Assembly (NCBI RefSeq): GCF_018127965.1
Contig: NZ_CP072349.1
Location: 810,001-874,000 of the forward strand
Length of the DNA stretch: 64,000 nucleotides
Reading direction: 5' to 3'
DNA from: Prevotella melaninogenica
GTDB lineage: Bacteria > Bacteroidota > Bacteroidia > Bacteroidales > Bacteroidaceae
In this document: one piece after another, positions 16,012 through 25,040 of the stretch
Numbering within the stretch: the stretch's first letter is position 1
How the letters are laid out: every line of letters begins with the position of its first letter
Notes under the pieces: model-generated
Databases searched by the model: none
What the model was told of the DNA's origin: nothing
The model's input: the letters and a program-made list of their open reading frames with translations, nothing else
Made by a program: the position numbers and the translations under genes

Positions 16012-16325
16012 AATTCAGAGTTATTGAAATAGTTAGCGTTCTTTACAATGTGAATCTTACCTTCTCCTCGTACGCTTTCCCCATCAAGACACCTAACATC
16101 TGTACCTGCCTTGACATCCACTTTCATTTCACATACAACATGGTAGCTTGGTCTGTACACATCACCATTAGGAGAGTTAAACTCCTTTGTTGTGTTGTCA
16201 TCACAACGGCACTTACAGAGTGTTACCCACTCTTCGCCACCTGTATTAGGAATAGGGTGCCCATATTCGTCCTCTTGGAATGGTGTTACCCTTTTAACCT
16301 GCAATATGTGTGGTGCGAATATCAT
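16002..16325 (-). CDS. Head closure / head-tail stopper protein
   Basis: 107 residues beginning MIFAPHILQVKRVTPFQEDE with a YRPSYHVVCEMKVDVKAG segment. Size, beta content and position between the connector and the gp10-like gene suggest the head-tail stopper. It overlaps both neighbours. Assigned from synteny. Confidence 0.6.
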   Translation of the reverse strand: MIFAPHILQVKRVTPFQEDEYGHPIPNTGGEEWVTLCKCRCDDNTTKEFNSPNGDVYRPSYHVVCEMKVDVKAGTDVRCLDGESVRGEGKIHIVKNANYFNNSELWL

Positions 16326-16639
16326 AAGATGCGTATCTTCGGTTTATTGTCGTTGAGTTCGTCCTTCAATCCGTACTTCTTACAAAGGAGAGAGTAATAA
16401 TCCTTTACGCCTTGAGTGTTCCACGACATAGAGAAACCGCTCTCATTGATAGATGTAGGACGAAGCAAAAGAGATGGGATGAAATGAGCGATAGCAACAG
16501 AAATAGAATCTATGTTATCACTTATCACATCGTCCTCTATATTCACACGTGCATTGAGAGACATATCCAACAAGTCAGCCTCCGACACTTGTATGCCGAA
16601 AGACTGAAACTTGTCTGATATGTATTCCTTGATGCTCAT
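16322..16639 (-). CDS. Head-tail connector protein
   Basis: 105 residues, helical, beginning MSIKEYISDKFQSFGIQVSE. It lies directly after the capsid gene and overlaps it by one base and the stopper gene by four. Small helical proteins here are usually the first connector ring (gp6-like) on the portal. I recall similar Bacteroidota phage proteins named DUF6706, but am not certain. Confidence 0.6.
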   Translation of the reverse strand: MSIKEYISDKFQSFGIQVSEADLLDMSLNARVNIEDDVISDNIDSISVAIAHFIPSLLLRPTSINESGFSMSWNTQGVKDYYSLLCKKYGLKDELNDNKPKIRIL

Positions 16640-17760
16640 TAGCCTAATTTGGAAAGGTCAGCAATAGCCATCTTATTAGGAATATTGATGTCGGGGATAG
16701 CCTCGAAACCATACTCCATAAAACGCCCCTCGTCAGTTCGTTTAGATGAAATAAAGCCCCTGCCATCTTCAATTTCTTGATAGGCACGACCGTCATTAAC
16801 CTTGTCGGTCATTTCGTAAGGCTTCTTCCAACGCATAAAGCCGAGTTTGGTATCATCCGCCATCATAGGCAAGAACGAAATCTTGTCATCTGGGACGGCA
16901 TTTACCATTTCATTCTCTGATGTTTGGATATACTCATCCTTGATACGGATTCGCCACGGCATACCTACTGATTCGATAAGGCGGTTTACCATATCGGGAG
17001 TGACGATACCACCTGTATTGAACTCCATATCACCAAACTTCATCGTAAACTTGCTTTGGAACTCCTTAGACGAAGCGATACGATTATTAAATGTGTGGCG
17101 GTTCATTTCGGCTGTTGCGAAAAGCATACCCTTTGAACGTACCTTATCCACGAACTCCGTTTCAAGCCAAGAAAGGATGTTATCCTTGTCGGCAGAAGCG
17201 GCTGCCTTTTTGTAGATAGGCAATTTTACTGTATCTACTGATACGCCCTGCTTGTTCGCCTTTCCATTTACCTTGGTAGAGCCATTGAAGCGCAAATCGC
17301 CCAACATAATATCAAGACGTTTCATAGGAGCAAGCATGCATTGGCGCACGTCATCAACCAGGAAGTTCACAATCTCGTCCATCTTAGCAGAGATGGCATC
17401 GGTGTTGCTTGACTGAATGGTCAATGTGTTATACTCCTCTATAAGCCAGTTAAGGCGTTCAAGACGAGTGTTGTCCATTTGGTAAGCATCGCCTAAGCAA
17501 GCCACCTCACCAAAACCACGTGTGAGAGCATGGCGTTTTCTGACAGGCTTTCCTGCATATCTGTCAATAACTGTACCTGCGATGACACCCACCTGCGTAC
17601 CCATATAAGTCTTGAAAGAACCATCGGGATTAGTTCTCTCATAAACAAGATAGTCTTTCCAAAATACCTTGTCAAGTTCGCCCATAGTTACAATAGAACG
17701 GTCTATCACCGCTTTGAGGAACTTAGGGCTGTTCAATAACGAATCTATTGTTAGTAACAT
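16639..17760 (-). CDS. Major capsid protein
   Basis: 373 residues forming the head shell. It begins MLLTIDSLLNSPKFLKAVID and contains LGDAYQMDNTRLERLNWLIE and a long C-terminal beta region. Size and location after scaffold and decoration genes fit an HK97-fold capsid subunit. No separate head protease gene is visible, so maturation may not need cleavage or may use another mechanism. Confidence 0.8.
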   Translation of the reverse strand: MLLTIDSLLNSPKFLKAVIDRSIVTMGELDKVFWKDYLVYERTNPDGSFKTYMGTQVGVIAGTVIDRYAGKPVRKRHALTRGFGEVACLGDAYQMDNTRLERLNWLIEEYNTLTIQSSNTDAISAKMDEIVNFLVDDVRQCMLAPMKRLDIMLGDLRFNGSTKVNGKANKQGVSVDTVKLPIYKKAAASADKDNILSWLETEFVDKVRSKGMLFATAEMNRHTFNNRIASSKEFQSKFTMKFGDMEFNTGGIVTPDMVNRLIESVGMPWRIRIKDEYIQTSENEMVNAVPDDKISFLPMMADDTKLGFMRWKKPYEMTDKVNDGRAYQEIEDGRGFISSKRTDEGRFMEYGFEAIPDINIPNKMAIADLSKLG

Positions 17761-17774
17761 ATATTCCTCCTTTT

Positions 17775-18368
17775 TTAGATAAACATGAAACGTCCTGTGA
17801 GAGCCGCCTTATCTTCCTCTGTGAAAGGAATATAAAGATTGTCCTCGATGATTGAATATGCACGACCAACCAATGCAACGGTATTCTCTTTCGCCAAGTT
17901 GCGCCAACCGAATGACGCGAAGTTAGCTACATTCTTAGCCTTAGCGTCAGATGCACTCTTTGCCTCGGGAAGCACCTTACCAACTTCCAAATCAGCCTTT
18001 GTCGCTTCTTTGGTGGTAATTGTATCGTAATCCTCATTGGAAGTGTCCACCGACTTTACAGTGATGACATTTGCTCCATCAGAAAGGAGCGTGTCCGCAT
18101 TGATAAAGTCCGCAAAAGGACATTTAGCAATCTTGATGGTAGTTGCTCCCGTGGTAGCCTTTTCTACCACCTTGACACGAATACACACTACCGCCTTGCG
18201 CTCTACCTTATCACGATAGATAGGCGTAAGTTCGGGCAACCACCCCTTATTAGGGAGATTACTCATGTCTAAGTCCATACCACCATCTGTGAGGCGATAT
18301 AGAGACTTCTCGTCACAAACCTCCCTTTCGATAGGAGGCATGGATTCAAGCTTAATTCCTGCTGCCAT
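17775..18368 (-). CDS. Head decoration / head fiber protein
   Basis: 197 residues beginning MAAGIKLESMPPIEREVCDE, with a central beta region (VVCIRVKVVEKATTGATTIK). Located between the scaffold, which it overlaps by 17 bases, and the capsid gene. That position suits a capsid decoration or head fiber protein. Assigned from context. Confidence 0.55.
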   Translation of the reverse strand: MAAGIKLESMPPIEREVCDEKSLYRLTDGGMDLDMSNLPNKGWLPELTPIYRDKVERKAVVCIRVKVVEKATTGATTIKIAKCPFADFINADTLLSDGANVITVKSVDTSNEDYDTITTKEATKADLEVGKVLPEAKSASDAKAKNVANFASFGWRNLAKENTVALVGRAYSIIEDNLYIPFTEEDKAALTGRFMFI

Positions 18369-19029
18369 AATAATTTACTTTTTTTTCGTTTTCTGTTTTG
18401 ATAGCCTCGGTTCGCTTATTGACACCATCCAAAAGACTATCCATGTCGTCTTTGTGTTCGTGGTTTCCCTCTTCGGGAGACTTTGCGAACTGAAAACCGC
18501 TATTCTGCATTTCCTGCTTCAAGTCCGTAAAGTACTGATTAAGGTCTGCATCATCAGCGATTTGTTTGCCCTTGTAGGCAAATTCGGGGATACCGAATGA
18601 CTTTGCCACTGCTGTAATCTGTTGGTTGCGTTCGTCCGCCTTTGTCCTTGCGTCCATTGCAGCTAACTTCTCGCTCAATGTCTTGTTAGAATCAATAAGA
18701 CTTTGCGCCCACGCTGGCACTTGCTCCGTTGTTTGTGGAGTTGGTTTTGGCAATGGGTCTTGTGGCTTTGGCTCCTCGATTGGCTTTCCGTCCTTGATGT
18801 TGTGCTTCTTCTCGTAGTTTGAAACTGCGGTTTTCTGCGCACCATCAGCCCGATAATCGCCATAGCTTGTTAGAACGTCTTGAAAGGAGATACCCTCAAC
18901 GATAGAGTTTACCTTGCTCTCGTCCGTTACTCCTTCGGCTTTCTTGCTTGCAATACGCTGAAGGGTGGCATCCTCAACCCCTTGAAACTTGGTTTTAAGT
19001 CCTGCCAAAATTTGCTCGTAAATGTTCAT
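18352..19029 (-). CDS. Capsid scaffolding protein
   Basis: 225 residues, highly charged, with a proline-rich linker (EEPKPQDPLPKPTPQTTEQV) and a central coiled coil (WAQSLIDSNKTLSEKLAAMD). This composition and its position after the portal and before the capsid identify a scaffold that guides head assembly. Confidence 0.75.
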   Translation of the reverse strand: MNIYEQILAGLKTKFQGVEDATLQRIASKKAEGVTDESKVNSIVEGISFQDVLTSYGDYRADGAQKTAVSNYEKKHNIKDGKPIEEPKPQDPLPKPTPQTTEQVPAWAQSLIDSNKTLSEKLAAMDARTKADERNQQITAVAKSFGIPEFAYKGKQIADDADLNQYFTDLKQEMQNSGFQFAKSPEEGNHEHKDDMDSLLDGVNKRTEAIKTENEKKVNYYGSRN

Positions 19030-19138
19030 ACTTTATAAAGTGTTAACTTGAATAAATCTTTTCAAATTTACACATTATAAAAAGAGGATTTGCGTTTTTC
19101 GGTGGCTGAGAAATGACAATAAGACGGTTGTAATAAAA

Positions 19139-19166
19139 AGCCGCCTATACTCACGTACAGACGGCT
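19139..19166 (-). terminator. Terminator/attenuator after portal
   Basis: Minus-strand stem AGCCGTCTGTAC/GTATAGGCGGCT with G-U pairs, followed by TTTTTATT. Lies 30 bases after the portal stop. The 168 bases between portal and scaffold hold nothing else that I can identify; a 77-codon frame there overlaps the portal end and looks spurious. Confidence 0.7.
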
Positions 19167-19197
19167 GAAATAATACATAAACATTTGCGTAAAGAAA

Positions 19198-20682
19198 CTA
19201 TTCTTGCGTTTGCGATGTTGGCTGAGTTTCCTTTTTCTCTTCTTTGATTTGTTGTAGTTCGTCTTGCAGTTCGCCATAGTTGGAACAATAGGCAATGCCA
19301 TGTTTCATTGACCACACACCGCCACTTACGGCAGCAGCAGAGGTTTCAACCTTATCACGATCGTTATCAATCATGAAAGGAACAATCTCCGTTTCGATGC
19401 TTACTGTCTTACTTGCAGCTTCAAGTGATGTGTTTAGCGTGCCAATAGCAGACGTAAGGAAGTTAACTCTTCGTTGAAAAAACTCTCCCAATTCCTCTGC
19501 GTGATTCTGCACTGCCATGTGAGCAGCCATAAAGACATATCGGAAAGCTGTACCACTAAGGGCGTTGCCCGTGCCTTTGAGTTGGTCGAATGATATACGA
19601 GGGGTGTTCGTCAGTCCGTATATCTGATTAAAGTATGTTTCAATCTCCACCTTGATAGGGTCTGATGATTGATTCCACGTGAGGTATTGTGCATTTGCAC
19701 CATCTCCCGTTAATTGCATCATTCTGTTACGTGCATCACCGCTCAAATTGTCGGGTTGCAACTCTCCAAAGAGCATAAGGAGTGGAAAAAAATGATTATC
19801 TATACAATCCGCATAACCACTCAAACACTTCTCCAATCGGATACGTAATTGTTTAACCTTTGCGCATAACGGCTCGGGGCGAAAAGCATACATGACGGGG
19901 AGTTTCTGAAACTGATGCGCAAATGTACGTTCTACATTCTCTGACCACGTTTTATCAAGTTCCCACTGATACACCTTATCTGCGGTAATAGTCATAAATG
20001 TGGTGTGTTCGTTGCCGTCTAAGTCTTTCTTCTTATACTCACGGGAGAAAGCTATCATGTTGCCGTTATCGTCAAAGAAAGGATACAATGTATCGCCGCG
20101 GAAAGGCGACCATATTTGTGACCTTAACTGATATTCGGGTACTTTATTCCCAAATAGGGATGCAATTCTGCGCTTTAGCTGTGCCCAAAAGCCATCATCC
20201 TTGACAACGTACCAATACTCCGCTACTTCCTGCTCTGATAGCCACGAACGAACTAACTTGCGATTTTGAAATTTCAGTTTATTCTTCTTGAATACCTGCT
20301 TAATGGTTTCAAACACATTCTTCTCTCCATCGTCTTCGGGATTGCAGTCAAGTGTGGGTTCTGTGCCAACACAAAAGGCGGTATGGATATTTACTATATC
20401 CTGCTCAATAGGAAGTGCAATACGGTTAGGCTCTTTCATTTCATATTGTGCAGGTATATGTGTAGTCTTTCCGCTTTCTCGGTCAAAATGATCTTCCTCC
20501 ATCTTTACAAGGACTTTAATCTTCTTGTAAAGTTGGGGGTTCATAATGTCGTGTTTCGTCATGTCCCAATCTGCAAGATTCGCTGATGTGTCGGGGAGAG
20601 GATTACGCCTGCCTTTCTTGAGATAGCTAATCTTCTTATCAATGTCCTCAAGTGCGAGGATGTCATCTAATGTCTTTATCAT
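19198..20682 (-). CDS. Portal protein (SPP1-like)
   Basis: 494 residues forming the dodecameric DNA entry vertex. Typical features are an N-terminal region leading to RIALPIEQDIVNIHTAFCVG, a central EYKKKDLDGNEHTTFMTITA strand region, and the helical FDQLKGTGNALSGTAFRYVF stretch of SPP1-type portals. It starts 13 bases after the large terminase. A Gln/Lys-rich tail closes it. Confidence 0.88.
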   Translation of the reverse strand: MIKTLDDILALEDIDKKISYLKKGRRNPLPDTSANLADWDMTKHDIMNPQLYKKIKVLVKMEEDHFDRESGKTTHIPAQYEMKEPNRIALPIEQDIVNIHTAFCVGTEPTLDCNPEDDGEKNVFETIKQVFKKNKLKFQNRKLVRSWLSEQEVAEYWYVVKDDGFWAQLKRRIASLFGNKVPEYQLRSQIWSPFRGDTLYPFFDDNGNMIAFSREYKKKDLDGNEHTTFMTITADKVYQWELDKTWSENVERTFAHQFQKLPVMYAFRPEPLCAKVKQLRIRLEKCLSGYADCIDNHFFPLLMLFGELQPDNLSGDARNRMMQLTGDGANAQYLTWNQSSDPIKVEIETYFNQIYGLTNTPRISFDQLKGTGNALSGTAFRYVFMAAHMAVQNHAEELGEFFQRRVNFLTSAIGTLNTSLEAASKTVSIETEIVPFMIDNDRDKVETSAAAVSGGVWSMKHGIAYCSNYGELQDELQQIKEEKKETQPTSQTQE

Positions 20683-20695
20683 ATTGTTATCCTAT

Positions 20696-21988
20696 TTATC
20701 GAGCGAACGCTGCTGCCATATCGCCCTTTGGTTTTAAAATCTTTCCTAACAACTGCCCAAGCACATAATATCGAACGGCATCTATTCCGTGATTGTACTT
20801 GTCTATTGGTTGATTGATATAATTGCCGTCCTTGTCAGTGTCCCATACGTACTTTCTGAACTCTGTACGGAGGTTGTACGACCGCTCTGTAACAAAAATA
20901 TGGTCAAAGGATAGCATCTTATCTATTCCTGCTATGATAGAGTTGCCACTCTTATCCACGGGGTAAATCTTTATACCTGCGTTATGTATCTCTTGTATCA
21001 GTCGAGGGTCGGCACTCTCGGAGAATACCTTTAAGCTGCCAAATCTCTTGAGTTCCTTTGCAATGTCAGATGACAACATACCCGTACGATAGAAGATTTC
21101 ATCAAGATACAAGTCATTATCAATGATACCACATAATATTCCTGCACTTGGGTCGTGGGTAAATCCAAAGTCATCACCAATAGCCACCTTCTTGCACCAC
21201 TTCGGGAACTCTTTTATCACCCCGATATGTTTGAACACAGCACCTTCTGCCACATCCGCCCATCTACCCATGACGGTATGAGCGTACTTCTCGGGGTTGT
21301 TGGCTTTCATATCCTCCACCTCCTTAATGAACTCTGGAGAGAGGTTTTCGGCGTTGTCCAAATATGTTGTATGGATATGCAATACATTCGGGTGGGTGCT
21401 AATCTGAACGGGTACGCCATCATACATTACCTCCTTATGTGTGTTCTCTAAAAATCGCTTATAAACCCAATGGTTATTGTCCGTAGGATTCATAACGATA
21501 ATTATTCGGTTCTGTATTCCCTTCTGACGGATTGAGAGCATAATGGTTTCAAACTCTCTCTCTGATACCCACTCCTCTGCCTCGTCTACTACAAAGGTTG
21601 TAACACCATGAATAGATTTCAGCTTTGCGGTTTGGTTTCCGCTTGATGTCTTGATACCCCTAAACATCACAGCACCACCACTGCGGAGGTTTCTTACATC
21701 TGTCTTAGTGTGTGTGTACCATTTCGAGTTTCCATCAAGCTCCACCTTCTCCATAAATTCGGGGATAACAGACATTGAAGCTGATACCATTGTATAACGG
21801 GTGTAGAGTATCTGATGGACGATTCTCTTTGCAGGAGATGGGTGCTTAACCTCAAACAATAGACGCTCAATGAAAGTGGAAACATTGAAAGACTTTCCAC
21901 TTCCTCTACCACCAGTAACAAGAATGATAAACTTATCCTTGTTGTGATACAACGGAGCATATATCTGCTGAGGTTCTATTCTATTCAT
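20696..21988 (-). CDS. Terminase large subunit (Terminase_3 type)
   Basis: 430 residues; motor and nuclease for DNA packaging. Walker A is GGRGSGKS at 26-33 and Walker B is TTFVVDEAEEW. The C-terminal RNase H-like nuclease shows GDDFGFTHDPSAG, FSESADPRLI and NHGIDAVRYY with the expected acidic residues. It overlaps the small terminase gene by eight bases. Confidence 0.95.
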   Translation of the reverse strand: MNRIEPQQIYAPLYHNKDKFIILVTGGRGSGKSFNVSTFIERLLFEVKHPSPAKRIVHQILYTRYTMVSASMSVIPEFMEKVELDGNSKWYTHTKTDVRNLRSGGAVMFRGIKTSSGNQTAKLKSIHGVTTFVVDEAEEWVSEREFETIMLSIRQKGIQNRIIIVMNPTDNNHWVYKRFLENTHKEVMYDGVPVQISTHPNVLHIHTTYLDNAENLSPEFIKEVEDMKANNPEKYAHTVMGRWADVAEGAVFKHIGVIKEFPKWCKKVAIGDDFGFTHDPSAGILCGIIDNDLYLDEIFYRTGMLSSDIAKELKRFGSLKVFSESADPRLIQEIHNAGIKIYPVDKSGNSIIAGIDKMLSFDHIFVTERSYNLRTEFRKYVWDTDKDGNYINQPIDKYNHGIDAVRYYVLGQLLGKILKPKGDMAAAFAR

Positions 21989-22544
21989 TCGTGTTGTCAG
22001 TCATCCACTTATCAATGTCGATACCATTCTCGGAGTAGAGTGCATCTTCGTCGTCTTGTTTCTTCTCCATTTTGCGCCATGTTGGGTCGTGGTGATAGAG
22101 TAGGGTAGCAATAGCTTGCATGTTAGGAGGTAACTCTATTTCTGACTCTTGCACCACTGCTTTATCCGTCAGTGTTACCCATCCAGTACCACCGCAATAA
22201 GGGCATTTCTTATCTGCTCCCATACACTCGCACTTATCTTGTACGAACTTAACTATCCTTGTTTTGGTCTTCTTTCCACCTATCGCACCTTTGATGTATG
22301 TACCACGAAGCAAAGCTAATATCCTTGTCCGTCCATGTACTAAGACCCTATTAATTTCATCCCCTCTACGCTTGTTTTCCTCATCGCTCCAACACTGATA
22401 GTTGCCATTCTTCATAGACCCAAATACATCATCGGATAGGTTGAGTTCATTCGCAATCTCTCTATCCGTGTATCCATTCATTGCAAGACCTTCTATGCGC
22501 TTGTAGAAATCCTCACTATCGTAGTCGTGTTTTGGTTTTGCCAT
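21981..22544 (-). CDS. Terminase small subunit with zinc cluster
   Basis: 187 residues. An N-terminal helix-turn-helix (NGYTDREIANELNLSDDVFG) recognises the packaging site. The middle carries a four-cysteine cluster CECMGADKKCPYCGGTG, which should bind zinc and is not universal in small terminases. Its position directly before the large subunit supports the call. Confidence 0.8.
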   Translation of the reverse strand: MAKPKHDYDSEDFYKRIEGLAMNGYTDREIANELNLSDDVFGSMKNGNYQCWSDEENKRRGDEINRVLVHGRTRILALLRGTYIKGAIGGKKTKTRIVKFVQDKCECMGADKKCPYCGGTGWVTLTDKAVVQESEIELPPNMQAIATLLYHHDPTWRKMEKKQDDEDALYSENGIDIDKWMTDNTNE

Positions 22545-22546
22545 AG

Positions 22547-23302
22547 CTATTCTGTTAAAAGTGTTTCTATCTTTTCAGAGAATACTTCACCTTTGAGGAA
22601 CTTCTCCTCTGGGTTAAAGCCGAACTTCTCGCAAAACTCCACTTTTGCATCCCAATTATCGAATGATAGCATAAGATAAGCGTCCATGTTTGCGGCTGCC
22701 TTTGTAGCGGCTTCTTTCACTTCTTCTTTTACTTGCTTCATGTGAGCAACCTTTTCCGCTCTTTCTGCTTGCTTCTGTGCTACTTCTGCCTGACGTTCCT
22801 CCCTGACGGGTTCCATGAGAGAGTCGAGTTCATCAGCGATGGTATTTTCTTCCTCTGTCTGAAAGTTGAAATCCACACCGATAATATCGAGGTCTTGTTC
22901 GGTCAGTCCTGCGTCTTTATAGTCGATGTCGGGAATAAGATCACGGAGTGTGTCGTAATTCCACTCGCCTTGTGCCGATGGGTTGTTGAGCAAGATAAGA
23001 AGCTCTTTCTCTTCTTTCTCTTCAACGTCTATCAAGTCCACTCGGATAGGGTAGTCATTATCCTTTGTGTCGGAGTTGTACTTTTGGAGTTCGTCCATGA
23101 CCGAAAGGCGTTGGTGTCCGCTTACAAGGGTATATCCTGTAGCTTTGTTCACCACAATACCTCCGACCATGCCAAACTTCTTTATACCACGTTTGAGAGC
23201 CTTTCGGTTCTCTTCGGGAATAGTACGAGGATTCTGCCCGTGAAGTTTAATTTGAGAGCGTAGGAGTTCCACGCTCTTTGATGTGAAGTATTTGTTATCC
23301 AT
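22547..23302 (-). CDS. ParB N-terminal domain (ParB/Srx-like) protein
   Basis: 251 residues. The ParB-like core appears at NPRTIPEENRKALKRGIKKF, VVNKATGYTLVSGHQRLSVM and LLILLNNPSAQGEW. The GHQR box is the nucleotide-binding motif of the family. A long Glu/Lys/Ala coiled coil follows. It sits two bases before the small terminase and in the same operon as a PAPS-reductase-family gene. Paired ParB-like and PAPS-reductase-like proteins are known (IbrB/IbrA type) and are frequent in phages. The reaction is not known here. Confidence 0.8.
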   Translation of the reverse strand: MDNKYFTSKSVELLRSQIKLHGQNPRTIPEENRKALKRGIKKFGMVGGIVVNKATGYTLVSGHQRLSVMDELQKYNSDTKDNDYPIRVDLIDVEEKEEKELLILLNNPSAQGEWNYDTLRDLIPDIDYKDAGLTEQDLDIIGVDFNFQTEEENTIADELDSLMEPVREERQAEVAQKQAERAEKVAHMKQVKEEVKEAATKAAANMDAYLMLSFDNWDAKVEFCEKFGFNPEEKFLKGEVFSEKIETLLTE

Positions 23303-23324
23303 CTGACTTGTCTCTGTTTAATTG

Positions 23325-23558
23325 TTATCCTGCTACTACACCTTTTGATTTTGTACCCATATAGGTGGAACGGGGATATTTTTTGTTATATGAACTATCA
23401 TCATTATAATTCCATTTTCCTTGCGACTTCCTTATGTTGTCATAATAGCGGAATGAGGTGTTTCTGACCTTGTCGATTCTTGAACTATTTCCACGGCTAC
23501 GGCTCATGATGGAATTTGCTTGATTCATTATGTCATTTACGGATTTTCTTCTTGCCAT
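23325..23558 (-). CDS. Small basic MARK-family phage protein 1
   Basis: 77 residues beginning MARRKSVNDIMNQANSIMSR and ending YMGTKSKGVVAG, strongly basic. It shares its start (MARxxSxxDI) and C-terminal tag with the 98-residue protein just upstream. Four such genes lie between 23325 and 25021 around a PAPS-reductase gene. Not recognised; nucleic-acid binding or packaging into the head are possibilities. Confidence 0.65.
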   Translation of the reverse strand: MARRKSVNDIMNQANSIMSRSRGNSSRIDKVRNTSFRYYDNIRKSQGKWNYNDDSSYNKKYPRSTYMGTKSKGVVAG

Positions 23559-23577
23559 AATTCTAATTTTTTACTTG

Positions 23578-23874
23578 TTATGATGCTACTGCGCCTTTGG
23601 CTTTAACGCCCATATAGAGGTTTCTTTCGTGTTTTACGTTAGCTGCGCTTTTTCCAAGTTCTATTGCTTTATCCCTATGACCTTCTTTTATAAGCGAGTC
23701 TTTTTTGGCAAACATGGATTTTCCCCATTTTGAATTTTTTATGTTAGCTATATACCTCTCGCCTATTTTTTTAATTTTGTCTGCTCGACTATCGTTGTTC
23801 TGCTTCCATAGTGCGGTATAAAACAACCTGTCTGTTTGACTTGCAATATCGCCATAACTTTTCTTTCTTGCCAT
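23578..23874 (-). CDS. Small basic MARK-family phage protein 2
   Basis: 98 residues beginning MARKKSYGDIASQTDRLFYT and ending LYMGVKAKGAVAS. Basic and helical. Start and end match protein 1, and the GAVAS end also matches protein 3, while the centres differ in length. It lies 11 bases after the PAPS-reductase stop. Function unknown. Confidence 0.65.
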   Translation of the reverse strand: MARKKSYGDIASQTDRLFYTALWKQNNDSRADKIKKIGERYIANIKNSKWGKSMFAKKDSLIKEGHRDKAIELGKSAANVKHERNLYMGVKAKGAVAS

Positions 23875-23885
23875 AATACTATTTT

Positions 23886-24566
23886 TTACTTGTTGTCCTG
23901 TTTATAATTCTGTTCAAATAAAATTCTCTCACTCATTGGGAACACCTTGTATATCTTCTCTAAGTCCTGCAGATAGTGCTTTTCAAGCCAAGTGAATGTT
24001 TCTTTACTAAACCCTACTCCACCGCCTGCTTTACTAGAATATCTAACTGGTTGTGGTAGTCGTTTGTGCTTCATATACGCTAAAACATCTTTCTGTGTCC
24101 ACGATGCAAGCGGATAGACTAAGCCTTTATTCTCATACCCGTTGGATTCGTAACCTTTGAGCATAAGGTTTCGGTTCATTCCGTCTGCTTTCTTCATTCC
24201 TAAAAAGACATAATAACAGTTAGTTTTTAATCTAAGTGCTTCTATTGTCTTGCTTAAATTCCACAGCTTCACTTTAGGGTTTGGAACACAATACAGACCG
24301 CCACGGAGAATATACGTTAAATTCCAATGAGGAACTTCCATAAACTCGACCTTTGGATATTTCTTCTTTACCCACCTTATCCAGCCGTTGATGTGATCTA
24401 AGTCCTTAACGAAGTACATAAACACACATACAACTCTTTCAAAGCGTGGATAGACCAAATCCAAAGTAACTAACGAATCTTTACCAAGTGAACACATAAC
24501 AATGCAAGATGACTGCTTCTCAGCCACCCTGCATATTACGTTATGTGCTTCTTGTAACTTGTTCAT
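23886..24566 (-). CDS. PAPS reductase / PP-loop ATPase family protein
   Basis: 226 residues. The PP-loop CSLGKDSLV at about 25-33 marks the adenine-nucleotide alpha-hydrolase family that includes PAPS reductase, DndC and IbrA. Other conserved parts are LGMKKADGMNRN and a YPLASWTQKDVLAYM segment that matches the C-terminal half of PAPS reductases. There is no C-terminal CG(I)H redox cysteine motif, so plain sulfate reduction is unlikely. A role in nucleic-acid modification together with the ParB-like protein is an inference. Confidence 0.8.
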   Translation of the reverse strand: MNKLQEAHNVICRVAEKQSSCIVMCSLGKDSLVTLDLVYPRFERVVCVFMYFVKDLDHINGWIRWVKKKYPKVEFMEVPHWNLTYILRGGLYCVPNPKVKLWNLSKTIEALRLKTNCYYVFLGMKKADGMNRNLMLKGYESNGYENKGLVYPLASWTQKDVLAYMKHKRLPQPVRYSSKAGGGVGFSKETFTWLEKHYLQDLEKIYKVFPMSERILFEQNYKQDNK

Positions 24567-24575
24567 ACTATAAAG

Positions 24576-24809
24576 TTAGCTTGCCACAGCACCACGTGAT
24601 TTGTTTACAGATGATGCTTTTCTTTGCATATTTGACAATGCTCTTGATATCCTCACTTCGTTTCGCTTGTACTTCCTGCTGCCTGTACGGCTACCACCAT
24701 AGTTATCTAATATGTTTTGATTTCTAAGCCTTCTTGCACGCTCTTCTATACCAAGAGCCAACCATTGTTGCCTATTAAGCACGTTTACCACCTTTAATTT
24801 TCTTGCCAT
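24576..24809 (-). CDS. Small basic MARK-family phage protein 3
   Basis: 77 residues beginning MARKLKVVNVLNRQQWLALG and ending VNKSRGAVAS. Shares the GAVAS C-terminus with protein 2 and a KRNEVRI segment with protein 4 (KRNDLRV), linking the four proteins as one diverged family. Nine bases upstream of the PAPS-reductase gene. Confidence 0.6.
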   Translation of the reverse strand: MARKLKVVNVLNRQQWLALGIEERARRLRNQNILDNYGGSRTGSRKYKRNEVRISRALSNMQRKASSVNKSRGAVAS

Positions 24810-24823
24810 AAATTTAAAAATGT

Positions 24824-25021
24824 TTAAGATGGAGATAACCCAAATGCCACTCTCAGGTCATTTCTTTTCGCAGTTCGATTGCCAAAGCGTGTAGATGTGC
24901 CTGCTTCTGAACGCCCACCATTCACTCTGAATACGCCACGAGCACCATTTACGTTACTTGTTACGCCCGTTGTTCTGTTGATACGTGAAGCCACATTACT
25001 CACTGAACCTTTTCTTGCCAT
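24824..25021 (-). CDS. Small basic MARK-family phage protein 4
   Basis: 65 residues beginning MARKGSVSNVASRINRTTGV and ending KRNDLRVAFGLSPS. Rich in Arg, Asn and Gly, with low-complexity repeats of NG and GR. Lies between the ASCH gene that heads the late operon and protein 3. Function unknown. Confidence 0.6.
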   Translation of the reverse strand: MARKGSVSNVASRINRTTGVTSNVNGARGVFRVNGGRSEAGTSTRFGNRTAKRNDLRVAFGLSPS

Positions 25022-25040
25022 AATCTTTCATTTTGATTGA

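Noticed and set aside
19068..19301. 77-codon minus-strand frame between portal and scaffold
   Set aside because: Overlaps the portal end in another frame, spans a terminator, and has low-complexity basic composition.
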